Below, piece by piece: positions 1-10,377 of a stretch of 64,000 nt of DNA (the stretch's first letter is position 1; the number at the start of each line of letters is the position of its first letter). The notes beneath the pieces are model-generated. The model ran no database searches and was not told the DNA's origin. It worked only from the letters and a program-made list of their open reading frames with translations. This DNA is from Corydoras sp. C115 (Eukaryota; Chordata; Actinopteri; Siluriformes; Callichthyidae), in assembly GCA_019802505.1 (NCBI GenBank), contig JAFMOC010000791.1, positions 36,001 to 100,000 of the forward strand, written 5' to 3'. The translations under genes and the position numbers were made by a program.

Positions 1-710
1 GATCCATGTTTTTGGACTGTGGGAGGAAACCCACACGGACACGAGAACATGGAAACTCCACCCAGATTGGGATTCGAACCGGGAATCCCCAGCACTGAGA
101 GGAGAACATGCCAACCACTTAGCCACCCTGTCCCTATAATACCATCCATCCATTCCATATCTTACGCTTCCTCCACTAGGGGGAGGGGTTCCCCATGCCC
201 ATCCAGGGGAGAACGTTTCGGGCGCTGGGCAGATACACCCAGGACAGGGGGCAATCTATCACTAGGCACTCACTCACTCACACAGACTCACTCTACAGTG
301 TATATGGGGCAATTTGGAGAACTCAATTGACTTGATCCATGTTTTTTTGGACTGTGGGAGGAAACCGGAGAACCCGGAGGAAACCCACGCGGACACGGGG
401 AGAACGTGGATACTCCAGATTGGGATTCGAACCGGGAATCCCTAGTGCTGAGAGGAGAACATGCTAAACCACTAAGCCACCGTGTCCCCATAAAACCATC
501 CATCCTTCCATCCATCAGTCACACACACACACACTGTATAGGGGCAATTAGAGTAGCCAAATCACCGTGAATCTGTTGTTGGACTGTGGGAGGAAACCCA
601 CACAGACACGGGGAGAACATGGAAACTCCACCCAGATTTGGATTCGAACCTGGATTTCCATTGCTGGGAGGAGAACATGCTAAACCACTAAGCCACCATG
701 CCGGCCGCCA
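1..710 (-). mobile_element. tRNA-derived SINE: three copies (family description here)
   Basis: Copies at 1-133 (cut by the window edge), 148-490 and 530-710, all minus. Family description from the ~70 copies in the window: a head with the Pol III A box TGGCTTAGTGG and B box GGTTCGAATCC; a middle with GGGTTTCCTCCGGGTTC and CCCACAGTCCAAAAACATGG; then ATTGCCCCATATAGAGTG; a GAGTGTGTG stretch; CTGGGTGTATCTGCCCAGCG; a variable C-run; and an end ACCCTAATAGAGGATAAAG with a GGATGGATGG or GAATGAATG tail. Full length is about 340-360 bp. The layout resembles zebrafish DANA/mermaid. Copies look young, often differing by only a few percent. Confidence 0.85.
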
Positions 711-772
711 GTTGTCGAGTTGATCTACAAAAAATAAATAAATAAAATTTAAAAAAAGCACGCTTAAAAAAA

Positions 773-894
773 ATGCTCCAAATTGCCCCATTCAGAGTGT
801 GTCCAGTGGTAGATTGCCCCCCTGTCCTGGGTCTATCTGCCCAGCGCCCGAAACGTTCTCCCCTGGATGGGCATGAGGAACCCACCCCCCAACG

Positions 895-937
<43 letters not shown>

Positions 938-1890
938 CGACCCTAATAGAGGATAAAGCGGAAGATGACGGATGGATGGATGAATGTAAGTGGGACGGCA
1001 CGGGAGCTTAGTGGTTTAGCATGTTCTCCTCTCAGTGCTGAGGATTCAGGTTTGAATCCCAATCTGGGTGGAGTTTCCATGTTCTCCCCGTGTCCGTGTG
1101 GGTTTCCTCCAGGTTCTCCGGTTTCTTGCCACAGTCCAAAAACATGGATCAAGGTTAATTGAATGCTCCAAATTGCCCCCTATAGAGTGTGTATGTGTGA
1201 CCAGTGTTAGATTGCCCCCCTGTCCTGGGTGTATCTGCCCAGCGCCCGAAACGTTCTCCCCTGGATGGGCATGGGGAACCACCCCCCCCACCCGCGACCC
1301 TAATAGAGGATAAAGCGGAAGATAATGAATGAACGAATGAATGTAAGTGGGGCGGCACGGTGTCTTAGTGGTTTAGCATGTTCTCCTCTCAGCACTGAGG
1401 ATTCCCGGTTCGAATCCCAATCTGGGTGGAGTTTCCATGTTCTTCCCGTGTCCGCGTCCCACAGTCCAAAAACATGAATCAAGGTCAATTGAGTTCTCCA
1501 AATTGCCCCATATAGAGTGTGTATGTGTGAGTGAGTGTGTGCCCAGTGATAGATTGCCCCCCTGTCCTGGGTATATCTGCCCAGCGCCCGAAACGTTCTC
1601 CCCTGGATGGGCATGGTTGGCATGATCCCGGTTGGAATCCCAATCTGGGTGGAGTTTCCATGTTCTCCCCGTGTCCGTGTGGGGTTCCTCCGGGTTCTCC
1701 GGTTTCCTCCCACTGTCCAAAAACATGGATCAAGTCAATTGAGTTCTCCAAATTGCCCCATATAGAGTGTGTGTGTGTGTGTGTGTGAGTGAGTGTGTGC
1801 CCAGTGATAGATTGCCCCCTGTCCTGGGTCTATCTGCCCAGCGCCCGAGACGTTCTCCCCTGGTTGGGCATGGGGAACCCCCCCCCCCCC
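773..1890 (+). mobile_element. SINE block, about four copies
   Basis: 773-985 is the 3' part with a 40-base C-run (897-936); 988-1345 is full length; 1350-1612 is 3'-truncated and joins directly, at the GGCATGG of its tail, to a headless copy 1613-1880. The second join looks like recombination between copies. Confidence 0.8.
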
Positions 1891-2075
1891 ACAAAACTGG
1901 ACACGCAATTGTAAAACCGCAACGTCCATCAGAGTAAAAGGGACGTGCACGGTATGTACGCACGGATGGACTACAATCTGGCATTGTAGAACCACAAAGT
2001 CCACCTTCACAGAACGTGGATGTTCTCCGATGCGCGAGAAGTGGAGCCGAAAGGGGGCGTGGCCAAACTTTGTCC
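1890..2075 (+). mobile_element. Degraded non-autonomous DNA transposon (GTAGAACTACAAAG type)
   Basis: Contains ATGGACTACAATCTGGCATTGTAG, ACCACAAAGTCCA and AAGGGGGCGTGGCC-like pieces that recur at 3.7-4.8, 6.9-7.2, 42.2, 42.8-43.0 and 44.1 kb. I recognise it as a widespread teleost non-autonomous element but cannot name the superfamily. Confidence 0.5.
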
Positions 2076-2279
2076 TAGTACTATGTATAGGGTTAGTAGA
2101 ACCAATGAGTCCAATGAAAGAGGTGAATCAAATAAAGTGGACAATGAGTCGAGTTGGGGCATTTTGACCCTCCCCCCCCCCCCCCCCGGGTCATTCAACC
2201 TACACCTGTAGTGGGGTGGTGGTGGGTGGGTGTGTGGGTGGGTGTGTGGGGGGGGTTGTTAGGGGTTGTTTTGTAACCA

Positions 2280-2890
2280 TGGAAACCTAAACCATGAATA
2301 AAGTCTAAAGCACAATCAACATAGCGTTGACCACATCACAGCCTGTGACCTGGAAACGGCCACGCGCCCAAACGCCATGGTTCGTCTCTCGGTGGCATCA
2401 TGCCCATGTTAACCGGTAGATACCCCGCTGCCCTTCAGATACCACCGAGGGGCAACGGGCAGATCAATGAACTGCTCTTTGGGGTAAAAGAAGAAGCTCA
2501 AACATCGTCGTTCTGCTTGAATCATCATTAAACGCACACACTGCCACGTGCCGCAGGTCGATATTTAAAAGCAATAGCCCCCCCCAGTTGCCCTCTCGAT
2601 GTCCGTCTCGGACCCCCCAAAATTGCCCCCCCGCCCCCCCGGAGCTGTACGCCTGTTTGGACCGAACCCCCCTGCTGTACAGTGGAGGAAACTAGAATAG
2701 AGACGTGGTGTGTACGCGGCTGCGGCCGACCGATCCCACTGCTGCACTGCTGTGCAGTTCTGCATGTGAGAACCCGAGCAGTACCGACGTAGAACGTTCC
2801 ACCTCGCCGTAGTTAGAACCCGAGTCTCATCCTGCACCTTCTCTCAATAAATGGTTATGCATTTTAATATCTGCGTGTTGTGTCGTTTTT
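2280..2890 (+). other. Possible 3' end of a convergent plus-strand gene
   Basis: About 600 bp of sequence without SINEs, ending in AATAAA (2846-2851), then 20-30 bp later a GT-rich run (GCGTGTTGTGTCG), the arrangement of a vertebrate cleavage/polyadenylation site. An earlier AATAAA is at 2297-2302. No coding frame is recognisable on the plus strand. In human, CBARP converges on STK11, which fits in orientation only. Could also be chance in intergenic DNA. Confidence 0.3.
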
Positions 2891-2892
2891 AT

Positions 2893-3252
2893 TCATTCAT
2901 TCATTCATTATCTCCCGCTTTATCCTCTATTAGGGTCGCGGGGGGGGGGGGGGGGGTTCCCCATGCCCATCCAGGGGAGAATGTCTCGGGCGCTGGGCAG
3001 ATAGACCCAGGACAGCGGGGCAATCCATCGCTGGACACACACTCACTCACACAGACACACTCTATATGGGGCAATTGGGAGAATTCAATTAACCTTGATC
3101 CATGTTTTTGGACTGTGGGAGGAAACCGGAGAACCCGGAGGAAACCCACGCGGACACGGGGAGAACATGGAAACTCCATCCAGATTGGGATTCGAACCTG
3201 AATCCCCAGCACGGGGAGGAGAACATGCTAAACCACTAAGCCACCGTGCCAC
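2893..3252 (-). mobile_element. SINE, full length
   Basis: Complete copy with a (ATTC)n tail at the left end (2889-2910), a G-run at 2939-2956 and the head at 3225-3252. Confidence 0.85.
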
Positions 3253-3690
3253 CCTCACTGTAAGGTAATTAATTCAAGCCTTTCTATGCTTCCAAAACAG
3301 TTTGGGGAAGGCCCGTTCCTGTTCCACCACACATACGCCCCCCCCTCCCCCCGACCCGGTTTAAAAACCCATGGGACAAAAGACGCCTTCAGGGAAGTCT
3401 TCTCTGAGAAGGAGAAGCTGCAAAACCCCCAAATGGAAGACTGATTACAGCCAGAAAAGTTACAGTATATCGTCCTCACCCCTCTCTGCGCATTGTAGCG
3501 CCCCCTATGGCTCAAACCCTAAATAACAGAAGGCGAGTTGTGCGTCTAACCGAACGAATCACATGACCGTCATCAGACACAAACATCAGACCAACGTTTT
3601 AAAAACGAACCGTACGATTCCAAAGAAAACATGCCTCACAAAACGCAGCACGCTTGCTTTGAACACGCCGACCTGCAGGGGGCCTCAGAG
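3253..3690. other. Non-repetitive spacer
   Basis: No gene or repeat recognised apart from a short C-run near 3343. It leads directly into the 180-bp tandem array. Confidence 0.4.
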
Positions 3691-4815
3691 AGCCGAGATG
3701 TATTCACACGCAGCGTTGCTATTTAAACCACACAGGAGGAATTGTAGAACTACAAATGTCCAAGTGGAACTGAGAACATGGACGATGAGATTGAGAGGTG
3801 GGTTTGAGTCGGTGGGGCAACTGGGTTTTCCATCACCATGGTACCTGAACACACCTCATTTCAAGACAGCCACGCCCATTGAGGAGATATATTCACATGC
3901 AGCGTTGCTATTTAAACCCCACAGGAGGAATTGTAGAACTAAAATGTCCACGTGGAACTGAGAACATGGACGATGAGATTGAGAGGTTGGTTTCAGTTGG
4001 TGGGACAGCTGGGTTTTCCGTCTCCATGAAATGTACCTGAACATCTCATTTGGATGGCCACGCCCATCGGGGAGATGTATTCACACGCAGCGTTGCTATT
4101 TAAACCACACAGGAGGAATTGTAGAACTACAAAATCCAAGTGGAACTGAGAACATGGACGATGAGTTTGAGAGGTTGGTTTCAGTTGGCGGGACAGCTGG
4201 GTTTTCCATCACCATGGTAACTGAACACACCTCATTTCGAGGAGAGATGTATTCACACGTAGTGTTGCTATTTAAACCCCACAGGAGGAATTGTAGAACT
4301 AAAATGTCCACGTGGAACTGAGAACATGGACGATGAGATTGAGAGGTTGGTTTCAGTTGGCAGGGCAACTGGGTTTTCCGTCTCCATGAAATGTACCTGA
4401 ACATCTCATTTGGATGGTCACGCCCATCGGGGAGATGTATTCACACGCAGCGTTGCTATTTAAACCACACAGAAGGAATTGTAGAACTACAAAGTCCAAG
4501 TGGAACTGAGAACATGGACGATGAGATTAAGAGGTTGGTTTCAGTCGGCAGGGCAACTGGGTTTTCCGTTGCCATGGTATCTGAACACACCTTATTTCGA
4601 GGAGAGATATATTCACATGCAGTGTTGCTATTTAAACCCCTCAGGAGGAATTGTAGAACTATAATGTCCAAGTGGAAGTGAGAACATGGACGATGAGATT
4701 GAGAGGTGGGTTTCAGTCGGTGGGGCAACTGGGTTTTCCGTCGCCATGGTATCTGAACACACCTCATTTCGAGGAGAGATATATTCACATGCAGCGTTGC
4801 TATTTAAACCCCACA
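3690..4815 (+). repeat. Tandem array of ~171-190-bp units, about six copies
   Basis: Units begin at the ATTCACA(C/T)GCAGCGTTGCTATTTAAA block near 3709, 3896, 4080, 4251, 4440, 4611 and 4791. Each holds GGAATTGTAGAACTA, GTCCAAGTGGAACTGAG, ACATGGACGATGAG and GGGTTTTCCGTC. The GTAGAACTACAAA core links it to the DNA transposon pieces elsewhere in the window, so the array probably grew from an insertion. Alternating unit lengths (190, 189, 171, 189, 171, 180) suggest a two-unit higher-order pattern. Confidence 0.8.
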
Positions 4816-4959
4816 GAAAGCAAAGTGGGGAAATAGTGTTGGCGGGGTGTGAGATACGAACTATTGAGTGTTTCGGTTCGAGGCAGAACCTGCTCGGAAC
4901 GCAAACAGAACACAATCACAGAGGTCGGTTTGGTTGGGAGGTGTTTTATATAAATAATA

Positions 4960-5746
4960 ATTAAAAAAATATTTATTGGAAAACAAAAAAAAAAACAACA
5001 AAACAAAAGAACAAAATAAAATAAAATCTAAGCGTTCTGCGTTCCGCAGGCACGAGGGGAGAGGGCAAGTGAACGGCGCCTGTACAAACCAGACCCTTTT
5101 CCCCCGGAGCACTTCACAGCATGCAGTTGCATTTTTTTTTTTTTCATGATTATAATCATCAGCATTCTCACGTTCTCACGGCGCCGGCAACGCGGCCGAT
5201 CGCCTTTCAGAACTCCGTTAGAACCTTAAACCGTAGTCGAGTTCTCATGGATTTAAAAGATCACTTTAATGAACTAAACGTCGAGGTCGGCTCTGAAGGG
5301 CACCCGCAGCCCGGCGTGGTGGGGTGGGTGTGGGGGTGGGGGGGGCGCAGGGTGGGGGTGCCGACGCGGAACCGGTTACAGAGCTTTGGGTGGTGAGCTG
5401 GGGTACAGGACTGAAGGAGCCAATGACTGCAAATGGAAAGAGTGAGGAGAGAAGGACGAGGGGAGGGGAACACGGATGCTTCCTCCCTCTGACAGCGCCC
5501 CCCTCAGTCGCTATGTCCAGGAAAAACTTCCAAAAAAAAAAAAAAAAAAAACCAAATAAAAAAACAAAAAAACAAAATAAAAAAAACAAAAAAACAAAAA
5601 GAAATAAAGGTTAGAACGAGCGCGTCTCCTGGCATCGTTTTCATTCAAGTCTATAGTCCACTGCAAGGTGTGCGTGTCCTCAGGTGGTGGATCAGGAACC
5701 GGAGGGGGACGGCTGGGGACATCGGAGGAGTGAAAGGAACCTGCAG
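4960..5746 (-). other. Candidate untranslated last exon / 3' UTR of STK11
   Basis: An acceptor-like TTCTGCAG on the minus strand at 5753-5746 opens about 780 bp of mostly non-SINE sequence ending in a T-rich stretch and AATAAA (plus TTTATT, 4972-4977). Human STK11 has a tenth, untranslated exon, so this may be it, spliced from just after the stop (possible donor CCG|GTACAG near 9995). One frame is open for about 50 codons from the acceptor (DVPSRPPPVPDPPPED and on), so a terminal coding exon of some other minus-strand gene is the alternative. Long A/T homopolymers at 5533-5600 and 4985-5030 break it up. Confidence 0.35.
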
Positions 5747-5765
5747 AACAGAGAAACCCTTTTAA

Positions 5766-6848
5766 ATGACATCACACTTCATATGTATAAATGTGTGTAC
5801 ATATAAACATATATATATATCCGTACATTATCTTCCACTTTATGCTCTATTAGGGTCGGGGGGGGGGGGTTCCCCATGCCCATCCAGGGGAGAACGTTTC
5901 GGGCGCTGGGCAGATACACCCAGGACAGGGGGGCAATCTATCGCTGGACACACACTCACTCACACAGACACACTCTATATGGGGCAATTTGGAGAACTCA
6001 ATTGACTTGATCCATGTTTTTGGACTGTGGGAGGAAACCGGAGAACCCGGAGGAAACCCACGCGGACACGGGGAGAACATGGAAACTCCACCCAGATTGG
6101 GATTCGAACCTGAATCCTCAGGACTGAGAGGAGAACATGCTAAACCACTAAGCCACCGTGCCACCCCACTTACATTCATTATCTTCCGCTTTATCCTATA
6201 TTAGGGTCGGGTCGGGGGGGGGGGGGGGGGGTTCCCCATGCCCATCCAGGGGAGAACGTTTCGGGCGCTGGGCAGATACACCAAAGACAGGGGGGCAATC
6301 TATCGCTGGGCACACACTCACTCACATACACACTCTATATGGGGCAATTTGTAGAACTCAATTGACTTGATCCATGTTTTTGGACTGTGGGAGGAAACCG
6401 AAGAACCCGGAGGAAACCCACACGGACACGGGGAGAACGTGCAAACTCCACCCAGATTGGGATTCAAACCACTAAGTCCTTATATATATATATGGGCGGC
6501 ACGGTGGCTTAGTGTTTAGCATGTTCTCCTCTCAGCACTAGGGATTCCCGGTTCGAATCCCCATCTGGGTGGAGTTTCCATGTCCTCCCCGTGTCTGCGT
6601 GGGCTTCCTCCGGGTTCTCCGGTTTCCTCCCACAGTCCAAAAAACATGGATCAAGTCAATTGAGTTCTCCAAATTGCCCCATATAGAGTGTGTGTGTGTG
6701 TGTGAGTGAGTGTGTGCCCAGCGATAGATTGCCCCCCTGTCCTGGGTGTATCTGCCCAGTGCCTGAAACGTTCTCCCCTGGATGGGCATGGGGAACCCCA
6801 CCGCGACCCTAATAGAGGATAAAGCGGAAGATAATGGATGAATGAATA
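5766..6848. mobile_element. SINE block: two minus copies, one plus copy
   Basis: 5825-6168 minus, full; 6172-6480 minus, truncated at its head; 6494-6848 plus, full, starting right after a short (TA)n. The 6168/6172 join places tail against head, a tandem arrangement. Confidence 0.85.
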
Positions 6849-6864
6849 TATATATATATACACA

Positions 6865-7205
6865 CACTGTTTTTCGTCCCCTGTTGGTTCTGTTGGTTCT
6901 CTGTTGGTCAGCAGCATCACAGAACAGGTATCATTTGGGTGGTGGATTGTTTCTTGTCAGTTCTGCAGTGACACTGATGTGGTGAGGGGGGTTCTAGTGC
7001 AGCAGTGCTGCTGGAGGTTCAGTTCTCCACCTCAGTGACACTGCTGGGATAGGAACTAATGCCCCCACCCAATAACCCCTGCTCTGTGGTGGTGCTATTG
7101 GGGTTCTGACCATTAGAACAGAGTAAAGGGCAATGACGTCCAAGTGGAACTGATACAATGGAGACCGAGTGGAGCAGAAAGGGGGACGTGTCCAAACTTT
7201 TGACA
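6865..7205 (+). mobile_element. Degraded non-autonomous DNA transposon
   Basis: Includes ACAGGTATCATTTGGGTGG, CAGTGACACTGATGTGGTG, CCACCTCAGTGACACTGCTG and CCAAGTGGAACTGATACAATGG; parts recur inverted at 42.17-42.29 and 42.79-42.90 kb. It is interrupted on the right by a CA microsatellite. Confidence 0.6.
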
Positions 7206-7210
7206 GCTTC

Positions 7211-7216
7211 TGTGTA

Positions 7217-7248
<32 letters not shown>

Positions 7249-7800
7249 AGATACACACTCACACACACACACACACACTCACACAGATACACACAGACAC
7301 ACACACAGAGATACACACACACTCACACACACTCACACACACTCACACACACACACACACTCACACACACAGATACAAACACACACACACACACACACAC
7401 ATACACACTCACACACTCACACACACACACACACTCACACTCACACACACACTCACACACAGATACACACACACTCACACTCACTCACACACAGATACAA
7501 ACACACTCACACACACACACTCACACTCACTCACACACAGATACAAACACACTCACACACACACACACTCACACACACACTCACACAGATACACACACAC
7601 ACACACACTCACACACACACTCACACAGATACACACTCACACAGATACACACTCACACAGATACACACTCACACAGATACACACTCATACAGATACACAC
7701 TCACACAGATACACACACTCACACTCGCACACACACACACTCACACACACACTCATACACACACACTCATACACACACACTCACACTCACACACACACTC
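7211..7800 (+). repeat. CA-rich microsatellite with CACT and GATA interruptions
   Basis: Almost pure CA with recurring CACTCACACAGATACA motifs, nearly 600 bp. The 229-codon open frame across it is low-complexity Thr/His. Confidence 0.95.
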
Positions 7801-8467
7801 TCTCGGTCTTTCATCTCGGCGCGCCGCACTCCAGCCATCAGCTCTCATTACAAAGTGAAGGGTCTGAGTCATCAGCGTCCACGAGGCGTGGAGAACTCGG
7901 CAGGACGTGAGGGGTATCTGAAGACGCCAAAAAAGCCCCCATTACCCCGAAACGCCCCCTCACCCCCCCCCCCCGCCCCCGCCCCGCCCCCGCGAGGAAC
8001 TCGAGGGGAAGACGAGTCGGTGGGTGAGTGGAGGGGGGGGCACTGCCAGATCGAAGGATTCGTGATGTGAAGGGAAAGAAAAGCAGGACGGAGAGGAGGG
8101 AGGGAGGGAGGGAGGGGGGGTGGAAGGGGGGCAGGAGGGAGGGGGGGCAGGAGGGAGGGGGGGCAGGAGGGAGGGGGGCAGGAGGGCGTGGTGTTGCATG
8201 GATGGAGCGGGTGAGTCATTCCGCTGTAGCTTATTAGAGCGCGAGGGGCGAGAGTCACGGCGGCGCGTCTGACGCTCGCACCCACGCATGCACCCGCGAG
8301 CCTGCGCTTCAAGAGCAGAGCCGTCAGTTCCGGCCGCGCACACAAGGGCGGCGCCGCTTTCATCTATGATGCGGTCGGCCACTTTATTAGGTCCGCAGCA
8401 TCAGCACCACGTACTGTAGCAATTCAGATCGTCATTAAAGAGGAGGCCAAAACTCATTCATTCATTC
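7801..8467. other. GC-rich sequence with a GGGAGGGAGG tract
   Basis: Contains G/A-rich repeats at 8093-8185 (GGAGGGAGGG and GGGGGGCAGGAGGGA), a CpG-rich stretch at 8230-8360, and GGCCACTTTATTAGGT at 8379-8394, which resembles a piece of a common fish transposon. Frames here are low-complexity; no gene recognised. Confidence 0.5.
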
Positions 8468-8530
8468 AGGCGGCACGGTGGCATAGTGGTTTAGCATGTT
8501 CTCCTCTCAGCACTAGGGATTCCCGGTTAA

Positions 8531-8582
<52 letters not shown>

Positions 8583-9570
8583 TGGTCTTGACAAATAGAA
8601 AACAGAGCTTCAGCAGCAAACTAACAAAAACGAGACATGGATTCAAGGTGAATTGCCTGCTCTAATTTGCCTCGGGGCGGCACAGTAGCTTAGTGGTTTA
8701 GCATGTTCTCCTCTCAGCGCTAGGGATTCCCGGTTCGAATCCCAATCTGGGTGGAGTTTCCATGTTGTCCGCGTGGGTTTCCTCCGGGTTCTCCGGTTTC
8801 CTCCCACAGTCCAAAAACATGGATCAAGTCAATTGAGTTCTCCAAATTGCCCCATATAGAGTGTATGGGTCGGCACGGTGGCTTAGTGGTTTAGCATGTT
8901 CTCCTCTCAGTGCTGGGGATTCCAGGTTCGAATCCCCATCTGGGTGGAGTTTCCATGTTCTCCCCGTGTCCGCATGGGTTTCCTCCGGGTTCTCCGGTTT
9001 CCTCCCACAGTTCAAAAACATTGATCAAGGTCAATTGAATTCTCCAAATTGCCCCATATTGAGTGTGTATGGGTCGGCACGGTGGCCTAGAGGTTTAGCA
9101 TGTTCTCCTCTCAGCACTAGGGATTCCCGGTTAACCAAACACACACACACACACACACACGCACACACACACGATGGTCTTGACAAATAGAAAACAGAGC
9201 TTCAGCACCGAACTAACAAAAACGAGACATGGATTCAAGGTGAATTGACTGCTCTGAATTGCCTCGGGGCGGCACGGTGGCTTAGTGCTTTAGCATGTTC
9301 TCCTCTCAGCTCTAGGGATTCCCGCGACTGGTTCCCCATGCCCATCCAGGCGAGAACGTTTCGGTCGCTGGGCAGATACACCCAGGACAGGGGGGCAATC
9401 TATCGCTGGACACACACTCACTCACACAGACACACTCTATATGGGGCAATTTGGAGAATTTGGTAAATTGGAGAAGTCCATGTTTTTTGGACTGTGGGAG
9501 GAAACCGGAGAACCCGGAGGAACCCCACGCGGACACGGGGAGAACATGGAAACTCCACCCAGATGGTTGC
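8468..9570. mobile_element. SINE fragments with a duplicated CA-repeat module
   Basis: Plus-strand heads at 8469-8528, 8673-8868, 8870-9070, 9074-9135 and 9268-9330. Two heads are cut at GGATTCCCGGTTAACC and continue into (CA)n (8531-8580 and 9137-9171), then the same GATGGTCTTGACAAATAG block (8581 and 9172). This module is duplicated about 590 bp apart. At 9331 a plus head is fused to a minus-oriented body (9331-9565). Confidence 0.8.
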
Positions 9571-9617
9571 TTTCAGTTGGTGGTAAATAATATATATTGT
9601 TTAAATATTATATTATA

Positions 9618-9935
9618 TGTGGGTGGAATGGTGGATTAGTGTTTGGCATGTTCTCCTCTCAGCGCTAGGGATTCCCGGTTCGAATCCCCATCTGGGTGTC
9701 CGCGTGGGTTTCCTCCGGGTTCTCCGGTTTCCTCCCACAGTCCAAAAACATGGATCAAGTCAATTGAGTTCTCCAAATTGCCTCATATAGAGTGTGTAAG
9801 TGTGAGTGAGTGTGTGTCCAGTGATAGATTGCCCCACTGTCCTGGGTGTATCTGCCCAGCACCTGAGACGTTCTCCCCTGGATAGACATCCCCCCCGCGA
9901 CCCTAATAGAGGATAAAGCAGGAGATGATGGATGG
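9618..9935 (+). mobile_element. SINE, 11-bp-scale internal deletion
   Basis: Near full-length copy lacking part of the middle (TCTGGGTGTCCGCG junction at 9695). It ends about 110 bp from the STK11 stop codon. Confidence 0.85.
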
Positions 9936-10043
9936 AAACAGTCCTGTCGACGCTGCTGATGGTGTTTAATGTGGTCAGTGTGAGTGTATCTGTACCGGTA
10001 CAGGGTGCGAGGCAGGTGGGCGGGGCAGAAGCGGGGGGTGTGG

Positions 10044-10291
10044 TCATTGCTGTTTGCAGGTGGACAGTTTGCGGATCTTGCTGGCCGTGGATAGGCCTTT
10101 GCGGGAGGGGTTGGACGAGGAGCTGGAGCGCCGCTCCGTTTTGGGCTTCAGTGCTGCCGGCTCCGTCCCATTCAGACAGACCGGCTTCACCACCGCACGG
10201 CTCCGCTCCGCACCGCGCTCCTCCTCCTCCTCCTGCTGCTCCTCCTCCTCCTCCTCCTCCTGCTCCTCCTCCTCCTCCTCACCAACCGGAC
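10044..10291 (-). CDS. stk11: STK11 exon 9 (C-terminal tail, CAAX box, stop)
   Basis: The acceptor TTCTACAG precedes GTCCGG, giving GPVGEEEE, a Glu/Gln run, KPVCLNGTEPAAL and a basic tail ending KIRKLSTCKQQ, then TGA at 10046-10044. The last four residues, CKQQ, form the CAAX-type farnesylation signal (human C430), and the Ser two residues before that Cys matches the PKA/RSK site S428. The Glu run is encoded by CTC/CTG triplets on the plus strand (10218-10280); human has only a few Glu here. The coding part is 248 bp against about 194 in human, mostly because of this run. It is the long-isoform (LKB1L) tail; I did not find the alternative short-isoform exon in intron 8. Confidence 0.96.
10218..10280 (-). 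repeat. CTC/CTG trinucleotide run coding Glu/Gln in exon 9
   Basis: 21 nearly pure CTC triplets with a few CTG (plus strand) translate on the minus strand to about 20 Glu/Gln. It is a coding microsatellite, likely variable between individuals and species. Confidence 0.9.
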
Positions 10292-10377
10292 CTGTAGAAC
10301 ATGTGAGGACGCGTTCATCAGGGTTAGAAATCCACAAGATCAGACCGAAAACCGTCGTTAATTACATATAAGAATAA

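Noticed and set aside
988..1345. SINE heads as tRNA genes
   Set aside because: A and B boxes are present, but no cloverleaf or acceptor stem follows and a long SINE body does.
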